From Homalodisca vitripennis (taxonomy: Eukaryota; Arthropoda; Insecta; Hemiptera; Cicadellidae): a DNA stretch of 64,000 nucleotides. The notes under the pieces were generated by a model. That model made no database searches. It had not been told where the DNA came from and saw nothing but the letters and a program-made list of their open reading frames with translations. Positions within the stretch are counted from its first letter, which is position 1. The number at the start of each line of letters is the position of its first letter. Of the stretch, positions 22,511 through 33,820 are shown in pieces. The DNA lies in assembly GCF_021130785.1 (NCBI RefSeq), contig NC_060213.1, positions 70,390,001-70,454,000 on the forward strand, in the 5' to 3' direction. The position numbers were made by a program, and so were the translations under genes.

Positions 22511-23960
22511 ATTGTTTTACACGTAATAATAAATATGAAAATAAGTATATGGGATCAAAATGATTAAACGCAGCGTAATGACCGTATTATAATTGATTAT
22601 TTAATTTATTTTTGTTATATTTACTGATTAAGTTTTAAAAATTTTAGTAGTTTTCCATTTTTTAAATACACGTTTCTTAACTTTACACGTAATATACATA
22701 TATTTGAAATATCCTTTCCAATATCTGCTTTTCCTTCTTTAAGTCTTTCTTTGTATGGGATTATATCAGATTATGATACCTGAATGAATAAGAATGTTAT
22801 CCATCACCGGTGTAGAACAGACTCACTGTTCCCTCTGTAGTTTTCCGTCATAAATAATTTGCTCTTTCCGTCTGATGCGTTGATTTATAATTCTATTTGT
22901 AGTGGCCACGAGCATAATGTGCATGTTGTTTCCTCGAATTGTAGTCACGAACTAAATATTTCAAATAGTTATGTTGTACCAAATGGACGAAACACATGTA
23001 GTTGGATATCACTGTGGTCGTGGTAATAAATACTTGATTTGCGAAGTTTATTAACAACTTTAATTGTGGCAATTAAAACCTATAAGCCTCACTTATCGAT
23101 GTAAAAGTAAATTAATATGTTGCCACGTTGATGCCCAATAGATTAACAATTAACTTACGTGATAAGGGTGCCTAATAGTTTCAATGTTCTATGGAATTTT
23201 GCCAACGAGCTCATAATTTACGATTACATTTAAATTGACTTCCCTTCACGTCGATGTCGACTAGGCGTCAGCATCTTGGCTCGGCGTTGCAGCTGTAGTC
23301 GGAAAAAGAAGTTTAGAAGTCTAAAACACGAATACTGGAAGTACTCGATGTTGTAATCAAAGTACTTGGGTTCTCAAAAAGAAACTCTATGGTAAGAAAA
23401 TCGTAGCTCAAACTCGAGGACAAGGCGCACGAGAAGTTCCTCGGCAGCAAGATCTTTAGCTGCAAAGTTTAAGAGATAAAAAGAAACTACGCGTGCCAAT
23501 TAGGTTATCATTCACCAAGAATTGGTTCTAAGAACGTCAGAGTAAACTATATATATGAAGTATAAAATTAAACTAAATACCTCTACAATGTTCCTGTCCG
23601 ATACCTGTCTTTTTATTATTTCATATTTTGTCAATATATCATATTCAATATTTTGGAAATGTTTCATCTTAAATTACCAAAGGAAGCAATTTTTTACTAC
23701 CTCACTAGGAAGTATTTACAAATTAGAGTGAGTTATGTAATGGTGTAGTGACTAGAACAATATGACTGCCGCCATCCTTAATAAATTTACAAAATACTAC
23801 AGCCGTCCTTATATGCACCACAGTAAAACAGTCAGTAATTATCCATGTAAATAAAGTAGTTTGTAACACTCCGAGGCGTGTTGTGTTTTGGCATTCTGTC
23901 AACAGTTCCGTATGCACATCATTAGTGTCAATTCCATGGATACTAGAAAAAAAGTAGGAG
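22511..23960. other. Non-coding DNA with one GC-richer island
   Basis: 23250-23540 is richer in G and C and may be a decayed exon or processed pseudogene. Every frame is interrupted and I could not identify it. A minus-strand frame at 23723-23917 is likewise unassigned. Confidence 0.3.
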
Positions 23961-23989
23961 TCATGAGGAGTTGCACAGTAGACAACCCC

Positions 23990-24182
23990 GGTGACGTCAT
24001 TAGGACCAAACCCACCTGTGTTTTCGCGCTGTACTGCTGTATGTAGTGCAGTGAAATATTTATATTGAGCGTTGTAGATAGTGTACGACTACTTCGAAAG
24101 TTTTCAATTGCATTGCTGTGTAGTTGCAAGATGCAAAAACCACAGTGATAAAGCTTATAAGTATGAAAATTCATTTTAAACA
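23990..24182 (+). pseudogene. Possible THAP-type zinc-finger fragment with upstream CRE-like site
   Basis: TGACGTCA, a perfect CREB/ATF-type site, lies near 23992. About 120 bp downstream a plus-strand frame reads CCVVARCKNHSDKAYKYENSF and then stops. C-x(3)-C-x-N near a start resembles the N-terminus of THAP domains, which occur in P-element-like transposases and host proteins. No ATG, further THAP residues or splice donor are visible, so this is a weak call. Long minus-strand frames overlap (23899-24183). Confidence 0.2.
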
Positions 24183-24190
24183 TTTTTTAA

Positions 24191-25944
24191 TGAAAGCCAT
24201 AGTCGTTGAAAATGGGTACTACTTTGTAAGAGTTATTACAAAACATCTGACCATTTTTCCTCCTCTTGCGAGTTTTAACGGGATTGTAAACTGAAAGTTT
24301 TAAAACTGTAAAAAAATAGTTTAAAGAAAAATGTGGTATTTTCTTACCACGGACATCACCACATAAATAAACTGTTTTTGAGAAATATACGCTGCTTGTA
24401 ATTAGGCCAAAATGTACTAGGTTTTAATTAGTATAAATGTTCTAAATCTGAAAACACCTGTTCTCAAAAAAACACTCGGTCTCCAGAAAAAAGCTGCCCA
24501 CAGATTTTCTAAATCTAAAAACATGAAGGACATTTCAATCATCATAATGTTTTGTAATTAAAGAAGTCCTGGGACTTTGGTAACTGCCATTATTTAAAAG
24601 TGCTAGTCTTGTGGATATCTATACTTGAGATCGATCCAGACGATAATTGGATTTGCGCCTAAGTTATCTTTTGGCCTCAAAAAGCTCGTCTTGTTTTAGA
24701 AGTTTCTTCTTCTTGGAGATTCGGATCTTTAAGGGTTCTTTGCATATGGATGAATGTAATCTTTAAAATGTAATGCTCCAAATTTTTCACATTTACCGGC
24801 CTTCTGAAGATTCACATTCCGGAAGCTTTTATAAAGCTCATACTTCTGATTGATTTAAACATTTGGACATTCCTGGTCTCTTTGTTACTCCTGATTTCGG
24901 AGAAATCTGTAGGCTTCCAGTCTATAAAATATAGGTTTACTCCATATCCACACACTGGAAATCTTCGTTGTCCAGGAACACTCGACCTTTCTTCGCTTGG
25001 AGGCATTCTTGTTTGAAATATCAATGCTAACTATGATGAGAGCTATATAGGGTAGAGCCACCCTAACCCGTAGGCCAAGCCATTCTTAATGTCCTTTAAT
25101 AACAGTCGTTCTAATAATTATTATAGATAAATCAATAAGTAATTTTATCCGTTTAACATAAACTAAGTGTTTTTTGTATTAAATAGTGTTACCATATAAT
25201 TCGTTGAACCTGGACCCAAATACTACTAAAAATTTACAAATAATATTTCATCCAAGTAATTTTAATATGGTTTCGGTTAAAATCAGTAAATACTTTGCGT
25301 TATAGGGCTAAGGATGTTTTCTCGTGTACTCCAGCTCCCTGGCTATTAGTAGTCGCATTTGGGTTAACATTTATTCCACTGAATCACATGCAGATGATTA
25401 AAATCCATAAATTATTAAGACGTCTAATATTTTTGTGTAGAAATGACTATGTGCAATGAAAATAACCCAAAAGTACTAACAAACTATCCTAAATTGACTT
25501 TTCTAAATTAAATTATTCTTGTTTACTTAAGACAAAAATCTTAGAAATTGCGCTTGGTATTAGAAGGAAATTTACGCTGCTTCCGGAAGTAAAGGATAAT
25601 CTGGATGGCTAGTGTTGGAGATAGGGACCGGTTCCTGTCAAGATCCACGAGAAGTATTTCAGGGCATTAATCTCAGTCATGTCTTCTCGGAAGAAGGGGA
25701 GCCACATTTAAACTAGCCTCTCCAGTCAAAGTAGGCAAGGGCCGTCACGTTATTGTGGCCTTATGTCTAGGCTAGCAACAGCCCTTAACGAATAAATAAG
25801 TCGACCAACCCCAACAGTCATCTCTCACATTAGATTAGTCCCTTTTAACTATCCTTAAACAACCTTGACTCTCTAAATGTGTGGCTAGTGATGTGCTGTT
25901 CCTGAAAATCCATTTGGTTGCCCAGATTTAAGTGACACAAACGT
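24191..25944. other. Non-coding DNA
   Basis: A minus-strand 70-codon frame (24812-25024) and a GC-richer patch at 25590-25800 were examined and not identified. Confidence 0.35.
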
Positions 25945-26900
25945 ACTTCGAAATCTAAGTTATAAATATATCAAAAACAGTATATGCCAAATATTAAAAA
26001 ATTCAAACCATTTAGTTGTTTTGTTAATGCTAAGATGAAATTGAATTTATTTACAAAAGTAACACCATGATAGCGCCGTAATGGTTTAGTATGTAAAAAT
26101 TAGATATTTACATGCATAATGGTTATAGATTACGTATTAAAATTAGGCCTTACTTTTTTAGTTTATTATATGTTTTTTTCATTTTGAACTACAACATATT
26201 ATTGTTACTAATAAAAATAAACACATTTCAGGATAAAATTTCGCTATCGTATGCTGTTTCCTTATATCAAGAAAAACAATAGTGCAGGTGCACAAACTTT
26301 AAATTATAATTTACTTACATAAATATTATTTACAAACATTCTTGTCTAGGTCAGAGTATATATTTGACAGATGGACAGAAAGTACAATGCAATTTTCCAC
26401 ATGTTACACTCTACTCGTCTGTGGGTTTGGCTTTACCAGATAATGATCCTGCACTCGAGTGGCGACCGAGAACCGTGTGCTTGTTACCGTGCAAACATTC
26501 GGTAGGTATAACAACCGTCAACAATACATTGTTTACTAAGCCCGTTCAAATTGTTTACGCCAGTTAGATACGGAAATTAGGTTTTATACAAATAAAATTT
26601 ATTTGTGTAAAACATAATTTCCTAGTAAAATAATTCTTCCAAAAATATTTGTTTTTACTTGTGGGTGTTGGAAATGTTTTACTCTTAATTTACGTGTAAC
26701 AAAAGTCATTTTTACATAAGTTTAAATTATGAAGTAGAGGACAGTTTTAAGCGTGATTCCATTACATAAATATTACATCTTTTATTGATTTTAAAATAAG
26801 GGAGTTTTTACATATGGTAGGGAGAATTATTCAGGAAAGGGAGAATGGTGGAAGACAGTGCATGTTTATAGAGTTAGTGAAGTTGGCAAACAACATGTAG
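25945..26900. repeat. Paralogous block C, copy 2
   Basis: Pairs with 18455-19290 at an offset of about 7.5 kb. It contains the open exon at 26350-26567. Confidence 0.55.
26350..26567 (+). CDS. Putative terminal exon, unknown cysteine-containing protein
   Basis: After an AG at 26348-26349 (CATTCTTGTCTAG) one frame stays open for about 72 codons to TAG 26565-26567. It includes YLTDGQKVQCNFPHVTLYSS, VGLALPDNDPALEWRPR and TVCLLPCKHSVGITTV. Three cysteines and no membrane segment suggest a small secreted domain. The degenerate copy at 18790-19010 has stops in the same frame, so if this is a gene only this copy survives. The acceptor's pyrimidine tract is weak. In the phase that would fit the signal-peptide exon (9858), the frame stops after about 30 codons, so linkage to that gene is not supported. 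Family not recognised. Confidence 0.35.
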
Positions 26901-26944
26901 GTTGTGATTCCTGACTTAGGCGTGCCACAACGCTTTGGTAAGAT

Positions 26945-27110
26945 TTGTTTATTTTAACCTAGGTTAGTTTATGTATTATGTATTAGGATAGTTCTGTACC
27001 TGAAGAAGAGATCAGATTGCAGATCTCGAAACGTAGTGTTACTGATTTCTTGTTTCACTGAACGATGGCAAATGTCCGGAAAATCCTGTTTCCTTCACAA
27101 TCCTTCCATC
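26945..27110 (+). repeat. Dispersed repeat with hammerhead-like hairpin, copy B
   Basis: Nearly identical in its core to the inverted copy at 48430-48590 and similar to 9430-9620. CTGAAGA (27000-27006) is followed by a perfect 6-bp stem GAGATC/GATCTC (27008-27013 with 27022-27027) and GAAAC (27028-27032). This resembles the CUGANGA-stem II-GAAA core of hammerhead ribozymes, which are known in Penelope-like and retrozyme elements. An extra A lies between the core and the stem, and no convincing stem I was found, so ribozyme activity is only a possibility. Confidence 0.6.
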
Positions 27111-29229
27111 GACAAAAATAACCTTCAAACCGTCTTAAATGTTTGATGTCCAATAACATTGTTAAATGACCAATAAACAAATTGTTTTTCCTAATACAGA
27201 TCGTAGAGAATTTAATTATAAAAAAAACCATAATAGGCAAAGTTAACTAAACGTGTAAAAAAGTTATGAAATTGAATCATCACGTATTACACTACTCAGC
27301 AAACTTTTGTTTATTTATTTATTTCTTCCAACGGTACACAACCATTTAGCCTAAGGCTAAACAAATGACTTATTTATCTAGATATAACAACTTAAAACAA
27401 TATAAAAACTACATATTTACATGCATAATGGTTTGTTGTTTTATAATAAGGAATGAGTATCTGATTGGTAACAGCTGGTGAAAAACAAACATCTTTATAG
27501 ATCAAAATTTTTTTAAAAAATACAACAAACATATCTACAATCGCTTTAAGTCCCACTGGAAGATTAAAGATGATGCTCAAAATACTCAGGTGATTGTCCT
27601 TATAAATCCAACTTTTTTGAGTTAAAAAGTAAGAACAAAACATTTCAGAATCACTTAATTTCACCAGCAGAATCTTTCGCCAGCCATTACTCACTAATTC
27701 TTATTTTTAGCTCTAAAATCACGTCGTAAAATATTTTACCATATTTCTGACTCACTCTGTATATTTTGAATAAATTTTCCTATCCTTCGTCATATGATAT
27801 TATGTTTTAATTTACAGTTGGTGTTTTTAGACAGGAATTATTTTTTAAACTATACAATACAATAGTTATTATGACATAGTTTTCTAATACCCCTTAAATA
27901 AATTTTGACAATATCTATTTAATAACGAAATTTCATTTACAAGGCTATACATGCAAGTTTGGTATGGCGTATCCCCTCGTCAGTGTTCGTTGATTGTAAT
28001 AAAAGCTGGATTACAATGATGTAAATTAATTTATGAAGATTGAGAACATCACACGGGGGGATGAGGCTTGCGGATCCTTACGTCAGATTCAAGTGCTAGC
28101 AGAAACAATACGGTGTTTGTACCGGGCAACTACTCTATAACTCTGGGACTAAATGAGTTATGTGTTACAAAAGCGACAAGGTGTTTTAATTTTTCATCCT
28201 TAAAATAGTTTGCAGTGATATTTTACAGCTTGAGATCCAAGTAACATTAAACAGTTAGCAGCATACATTTTACCAATATAATGAAATAACATTCATTTTA
28301 GAATAAAAATTTATTTTGTGCATTAAAGGTGATTTGTTTTTTTTTTAATAAATATAGTAGGCCTACGGTTTATTAACTATGATAATACTTTTTCCACAAC
28401 ACAAATAGTGGATAGTGCAGAGCAGTATATAAGGGTTGTATATGCAATACGAGGAAAGGGTTTTAAAATATTGATGTAAACTCAAAAATAACAAATGATA
28501 AGAAGATTTCACAAGACCATTGTTAGAGCAACACAATACCCCTTCTGCTTGAATCAAGACAAGCTTCACGGTGGCTATTGTTGTCAAACATTGCACAGAA
28601 ATATCTTACAATATTATCTGAATATAATAGTATTTTTCAAATGCCCATTTGTTTTATTTTTATTTTTAAACGTTTTAAAAGGCTTAGTGCATGTGCTACG
28701 AGATATTAGACTTTCTGTGTTGTATAAACATAATTACATAATTTAAAATATTTATAATTAAGCAAGTGACATTTACAAAACTGTTGGAGTTTTTTTTGGA
28801 AGTTCGTTTGTACCAATGCCCATCCGGAGAAAACTTAAAGGGATTTGAGTATAAAAATAATACAAATTAATGTAGAAACAAAAAAATTGCGGATTTGATA
28901 TATTGGCTATAGCTCAATTTCAAAAAAATACTTTGGATTGAAACAGGTTCTTTGAAAGTGACCGGAAATACTTACCTAAAGATAGTTTTCTTAGAAATTT
29001 GTATTCATTCGCTGACCTATTGAAACTAGAGATTTTCCCGTAGCTATTGACGTACAATGTTCTAACGTTTATAGAAAACAATATTGTTGCTTTTTTTGTA
29101 AACAGCTTTTATAAACATATATTGGCATTGAAACGCAAATAAATTGTGAGTCAGAAACGATCACACTGGAAAAAACTTTTAAAGATACAGGTAAATAGCC
29201 TGAGAATTTTCCAGGCTTGTATATGCGTG
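27111..29229. other. Non-coding DNA
   Basis: Frames at 27392-27694 (minus), 28363-28596 (minus) and 28495-28746 (plus) lack motifs, splice context or paralogs. A T-run near 28338 and AT-rich sequence make up the rest. Confidence 0.4.
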
Positions 29230-30250
29230 CAGTCAAAAATAAGTGCTTTATCTATATTCTTTGTTGTAGTGTGATGAAAATAATAATGAAAAGTTGTTAA
29301 GAAAACATGTTAATAAGTAATAACATGTTTACGATATATGGAAGAAATGACGAATTTAAAAGAAGTTTTTCATTCTGGAACATCATGGAAATTACCTCAA
29401 TGCCAAAACCGTGAACGTATATAAATTGGGTGCGCGAAATTGGTTTCTATTGTTATTGTTGGACAGTATATTTACTGCAGCTGAGGAACTGAAAATAAAA
29501 GTGAACACTGTAGTCCCATATTAAAATTCAAATATTCCAGAATAAATGTGTATCCTAAGAACTGTATCTATGATTGACTGTTAATGACTTTCTGAACAAT
29601 GTTTGCACAAAAATGTTCCCTGAATATTTTGTATTTAGTTACAGTTTTTATTAGACATCACTTTGTTATTGATTATTGTATCACTAACTTGAATTTCAAT
29701 TAAGTTATGTAGAACTCGATTAAATACCATATAAAATGGGGTAATTCAAATCTAACTACATTATTTACAATAGTTTTACGTTCAATCAACAGAAAGTTAT
29801 GAAACCTAGCTTTTCTTCTATTAACACTATTTATCTCATCGTACTGAATATTACTAGTTACTGGTTTGCTTAAATCAACGTTCTAACGTTCGTGGTAGAG
29901 AAATACAATACTATGATACGAATCTTATTAAGATTGGAACAGCCTTCGAAAAGATAAACGGTGGACGTAACTGTACGTAAATTTATCCTCACAGTTTGGT
30001 TGGAAGAGGCTAATATGTACAATTACCCCTTTCCAATAAGACGGATAAATTTTAGCCTCGATTATAAAGGCTTGAAAAATTAGTCAATTAGCGTCAATAG
30101 GTTTTTACTTAGAGAGGGAAATACTATGTTTAAACTGAACAAGCGAGCACCTAGGAATGTCCCAGGGGACTGTGTGAACTGCTTAACACGTTGACTGAGA
30201 CAGAAGCTTTACTGCACAGAATATTAGGTAGAGTAGTCTGTCTCACTGTT
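29230..30250. repeat. Paralogous block D, copy 2
   Basis: Diverged copy of 20000-21250 without the local A-B duplication. Its continuous form shows the ancestral order of the block. Confidence 0.5.
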
Positions 30251-30283
30251 ATTGAAGGTGTAAATGGGTGAGTGTTTAACTCT

Positions 30284-30519
30284 GCACGTAATGTGTGTGT
30301 GGGAATGGACCATCACAGTTATTGCACAATTTAATGATTGTGTTTCTATTAGTAGTCTCTTTGTTATTGTGTATTTTTTATTTGTTCAATTTATGTATTT
30401 GCACGTACTGTATGTGTGGGTAATGGACCATCATAGTTAATGCACAATCTAAAGATTGTGTTTAGAGTAATAGTTTCTTTGTTATTGTAAAATTGTATTG
30501 TGTTGTTCAATTTAACAAG
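30284..30519 (+). repeat. 117-bp tandem repeat, two copies
   Basis: GCACGTAATGTGTGTGTGGG at 30284 recurs as GCACGTACTGTATGTGTGGG at 30401. Both are followed by AATGGACCATCA and TGCACAAT. The two copies are diverged. Confidence 0.7.
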
Positions 30520-30590
30520 AGTTGTTGATAATTATATTCTGTATGATTTGAATTCTATTTGGATACATATTTAAATAACATTTAAAACGT

Positions 30591-31951
30591 ATTAAACATA
30601 GTATATTATAGCATAATTTGATTGTAAATATATAATTACTATTATTTAATGTTTGGTCGGCGCTGATGTGATTTGTACTCAGATATTTAAACATATAACC
30701 AAAACATTTTATACAACTTAACAACTAGCAAGTATAATGGCATTCTAAGTATAATGGCAAACTACATGGCATTCTAAATACATAAAAAGTGGGAAAACAA
30801 CATTGTTTGAATATATCCATGGATTATGCTCAAATAGTTACAAAACACTTTACGTAAAATTTAATTCCTATAATCGATAAGAATTTTGACTGAATGAATA
30901 AAAATGTTACGTTTAGATAGGACAGAATATATTATGCTTCACATATTCTACATATAACTTGTAATCTATTAAAACGTCTTAAGAGTTATAAAAATAAATC
31001 TTAACGTGATGGGTCAGAGAGAAGATTCATTTAGAAAATTTAAAGTAGAGGACTGATAAATGTGCTGATCGCTTAAAAGTTTGGTTTCGCCAGCTGAGCT
31101 TCTCCAGCTAAGAGGCTTAACTGAGAGCTTTGTGAGCAGTCTGCCTCGTACATAGGTTTGGGCGATTTAGTTCTCAATTGATTCTGCATTCCACCGCTAA
31201 TTGTTTTGGGAAGTGTTCATTGATTTATATTTATAAGGTAAATTAAAGTTATTCTTTTCTATGATTTTAGCGCTGATTAAAATAGTTACATGTAATAAAA
31301 CATAGACTATGAAATGCATAGTTTGTACTAAAAATATAGATTACATATATAATATTTTTCAAAAGAAAGCATAACATTTGTGACTTTAGTAAGGTAAAAG
31401 TCGTCTGCATGTAAAATAAAATGGTCATTATTTCAATGTGGAAGACATGTACAATTCTAATTAAACTGAGTTACTTTTAAAGAATATTTTTACTGTGGGA
31501 TACGCTTTGGCCAGTAAGAAAATAAAAAAATATCCAAATTGATTAACGTGAATAATGTAATCTTTTTACATACATAATCCTATTTTTAGAAACATTTACG
31601 GCACAAATGGAAATTTATATTCTCCTTCATGCTAACATTTCCAATTTGTAATATTCGTGCTACTCATACTGTTATTGTTTACTATAATTGCAAATATTTG
31701 CTTAAAATGATGAACCAATTTGTTATATTATAAATTAAGAGTGAAAGCAGATAAAAATTTATACATTAAAAATTCCGTTTTGCATGGTATAAAACTCAAA
31801 TAAATGTTTAAAATTACGTAACTATTGACAAATAGAACCTACTACGTCCTTTACTTTTTATTGCAAGAGGAATAAAATATTTTCTCTTTCAAAAAAAATT
31901 TTAAAGATAGGTGCATTGTGTGTGACATGCAAACTTTGTACTAATAAAATG
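30591..31951 (+). repeat. 1.36-kb tandem duplication, copy 1
   Basis: Direct, diverged copy of 31952-33285 (period about 1361 bp). Shared landmarks include AGTGGGAAAACAACAT, AACGTGATGGG, AGCTTCTCCAGCTAAGAGG, AAGGTAAAAGTCGTCTGCAT and TACGCTTTGGCCAGTAAG. No long frame is conserved. The best conserved part (about 31008-31237) ends at a potential donor (TATAAG then GTAAAT), as in copy 2, and could be a non-coding exon or promoter. Confidence 0.75.
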
Positions 31952-33285
31952 TACTAAACATTATATCTTATAGAATAATATGATTGTGTATGTATAAATA
32001 CTATTTATTTAAAGTTTATTTGGTGCTGAGGTGAGTTATTCTTCTTTAAACATATAACCACAGCATGTTATACAACTAAAACAACTAGCAAGTATAACTA
32101 CATGGAATTCTAAATATATAAAAAGTGGGAAAACAACATGGATTATACGTAAATAATAACAAAAACACATTACGTAAAATGTACGTGCTAAAATCGACAA
32201 GAATTTTGATTTCAAGAAAAAAATGTAACGTTTAGGCAGAACAGAATATATTACACTTCAAATACTTTATAACTTGTAATCTATTAAAACTTCTAAAGAA
32301 TTCTAAAAATAATGCTTAACGTGATGGGTTACAGAGAAGATTCATTTAGAACATTGAAGTTGATGACTGAGAAATGTGTTGATTGCTAAATAGTTTGGTT
32401 TCACCAACTGAGCTTCTCCAGCTAAGAGGTTTAACTGAGAGCTTTGTGCGCACATTGCTCCGTACATGAGCTGGGCAACTTAGTTCTCAATTGGTTCTGC
32501 ATTCGACCGCTAATTTTTTTGTGAAGTGTCTATTGATTTATATTTATAAGGTAAACTCATTATTTTCTATGAGTTAAAGCTGGTCCCTTTGTGAGTTATA
32601 ATATTTACATGAAATAAAACATAGAATATGAAATGCATCGTTGGTACTAAAAATATAGCTTACATATATAATATGTTTCAACAGAAATCATAACATTTGT
32701 GCCTGTAGTAAGGTAAAAGTCGTCTGCATTTAAATAAAATGGTAATTATTTCAATATGGATGACATGGACAATTCTAATTAAACTGAGTTACTTTTAATG
32801 CATTTTGTATTGTGTGATACGCTTTGGCCAGTAAGAAAATAAACAATTATCCATATTGATTACTGTGAATAATGCACATCTATTTACATACATAATCCTA
32901 TTTTTAGAAATATTTATGGCACAGATGCAAATTTATATTCTCCTTCATCCTAACATTTCCAATTTGTAATATTCGTGATACTCATACTGTTATTGATTAC
33001 TACAATATTGCAAATATTTGCATAAAATTATTAACCAATTTGTTATATTATAAATTAAGAGTGAAAGCAGATAAAAATTTATACATTGAAAATTCCGTGT
33101 TGTATGTGTATAAAACTCAAATAAATGTTTAAAATTACGTAACTATCGACAAATAGAACCTACTACGTCCTTTACTTTTTATTGCATGAGGAACAAAATA
33201 TTTTCTCTGTTAAAGCAAATTTTAATGATTACTCCAAGTTTGTTAGACAGATGCATTGTGTGTAACATGCAAACTTTGAGTACAA
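31952..33285 (+). repeat. 1.36-kb tandem duplication, copy 2
   Basis: Follows copy 1 without a gap. The corresponding conserved island ends at 32550 before GTAAAC. Scattered substitutions and small indels show the duplication is old. Confidence 0.75.
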
Positions 33286-33319
33286 GTCATCTGGAGCTAG
33301 TCATTAAATTAAACCTCTT

Positions 33320-33820
33320 ATTGTTATAAGCAGGACACTTCTACTTCAGTATCTGACTACTCAGTTAGGACTACAAAGTACTCTCTACTTCTTGAACTCA
33401 AATGTTCATGTGGATAGGATAGACTTCGCGTCTATTTAATGTTTCAGGCGTATTTACCAGAAATTTTTGTGTAAAAAATAATTTATAAATTGTAATAATA
33501 TGTTTATACATGTTTGAACGTGTTTGGGGAACAGCCCGGTATGGCATAGGTGTCTTTTTTAATTGTCTCTGATCTAATATAAACTATTATTTATAGTATA
33601 AGAACTAATCCGAAGTGTTTTAGTAATTTAGGATCAAGGAGTATCTTTAATAATCGTTCCAAAACCTCTTAGTATTATTGCGTTTGGGTTGGCAGCCTAA
33701 TCCCACACGATACTTACGTAGCACATTTCTCTTATGAAATGCTACACAACCATCGGAACTACCAAAGCAACCACTAAAACGTTTCTAAAAATATGGCATG
33801 ATAAAGTTTTATGTTTTCAT
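33320..33820 (+). mobile_element. Diverged relic of the foldback element (satellite piece plus one arm)
   Basis: 33325-33355 (AGCAGGACACTTCTACTTCAGT) matches the satellite monomer (AATAGGGCACTTCTAATTCAGT). From about 33505 the sequence follows the right arm: CATGTTTGAACGT, AATATAAACTATTATTTATAG, GGATCAAGGA and others in order. The second arm is absent. It is an older insertion of the same family, truncated or decayed. Confidence 0.6.

Noticed and set aside
23250..23540. GC-richer island as a processed pseudogene
   Set aside because: I read all frames and found no recognisable protein. A translated database search would decide.
26350..26567. Homology of this exon to the one at 3701-3854
   Set aside because: Positions within the duplicated units would fit, but only a YxF and an F-x-T-C element align, in a different frame from the long one. 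Too weak to claim.
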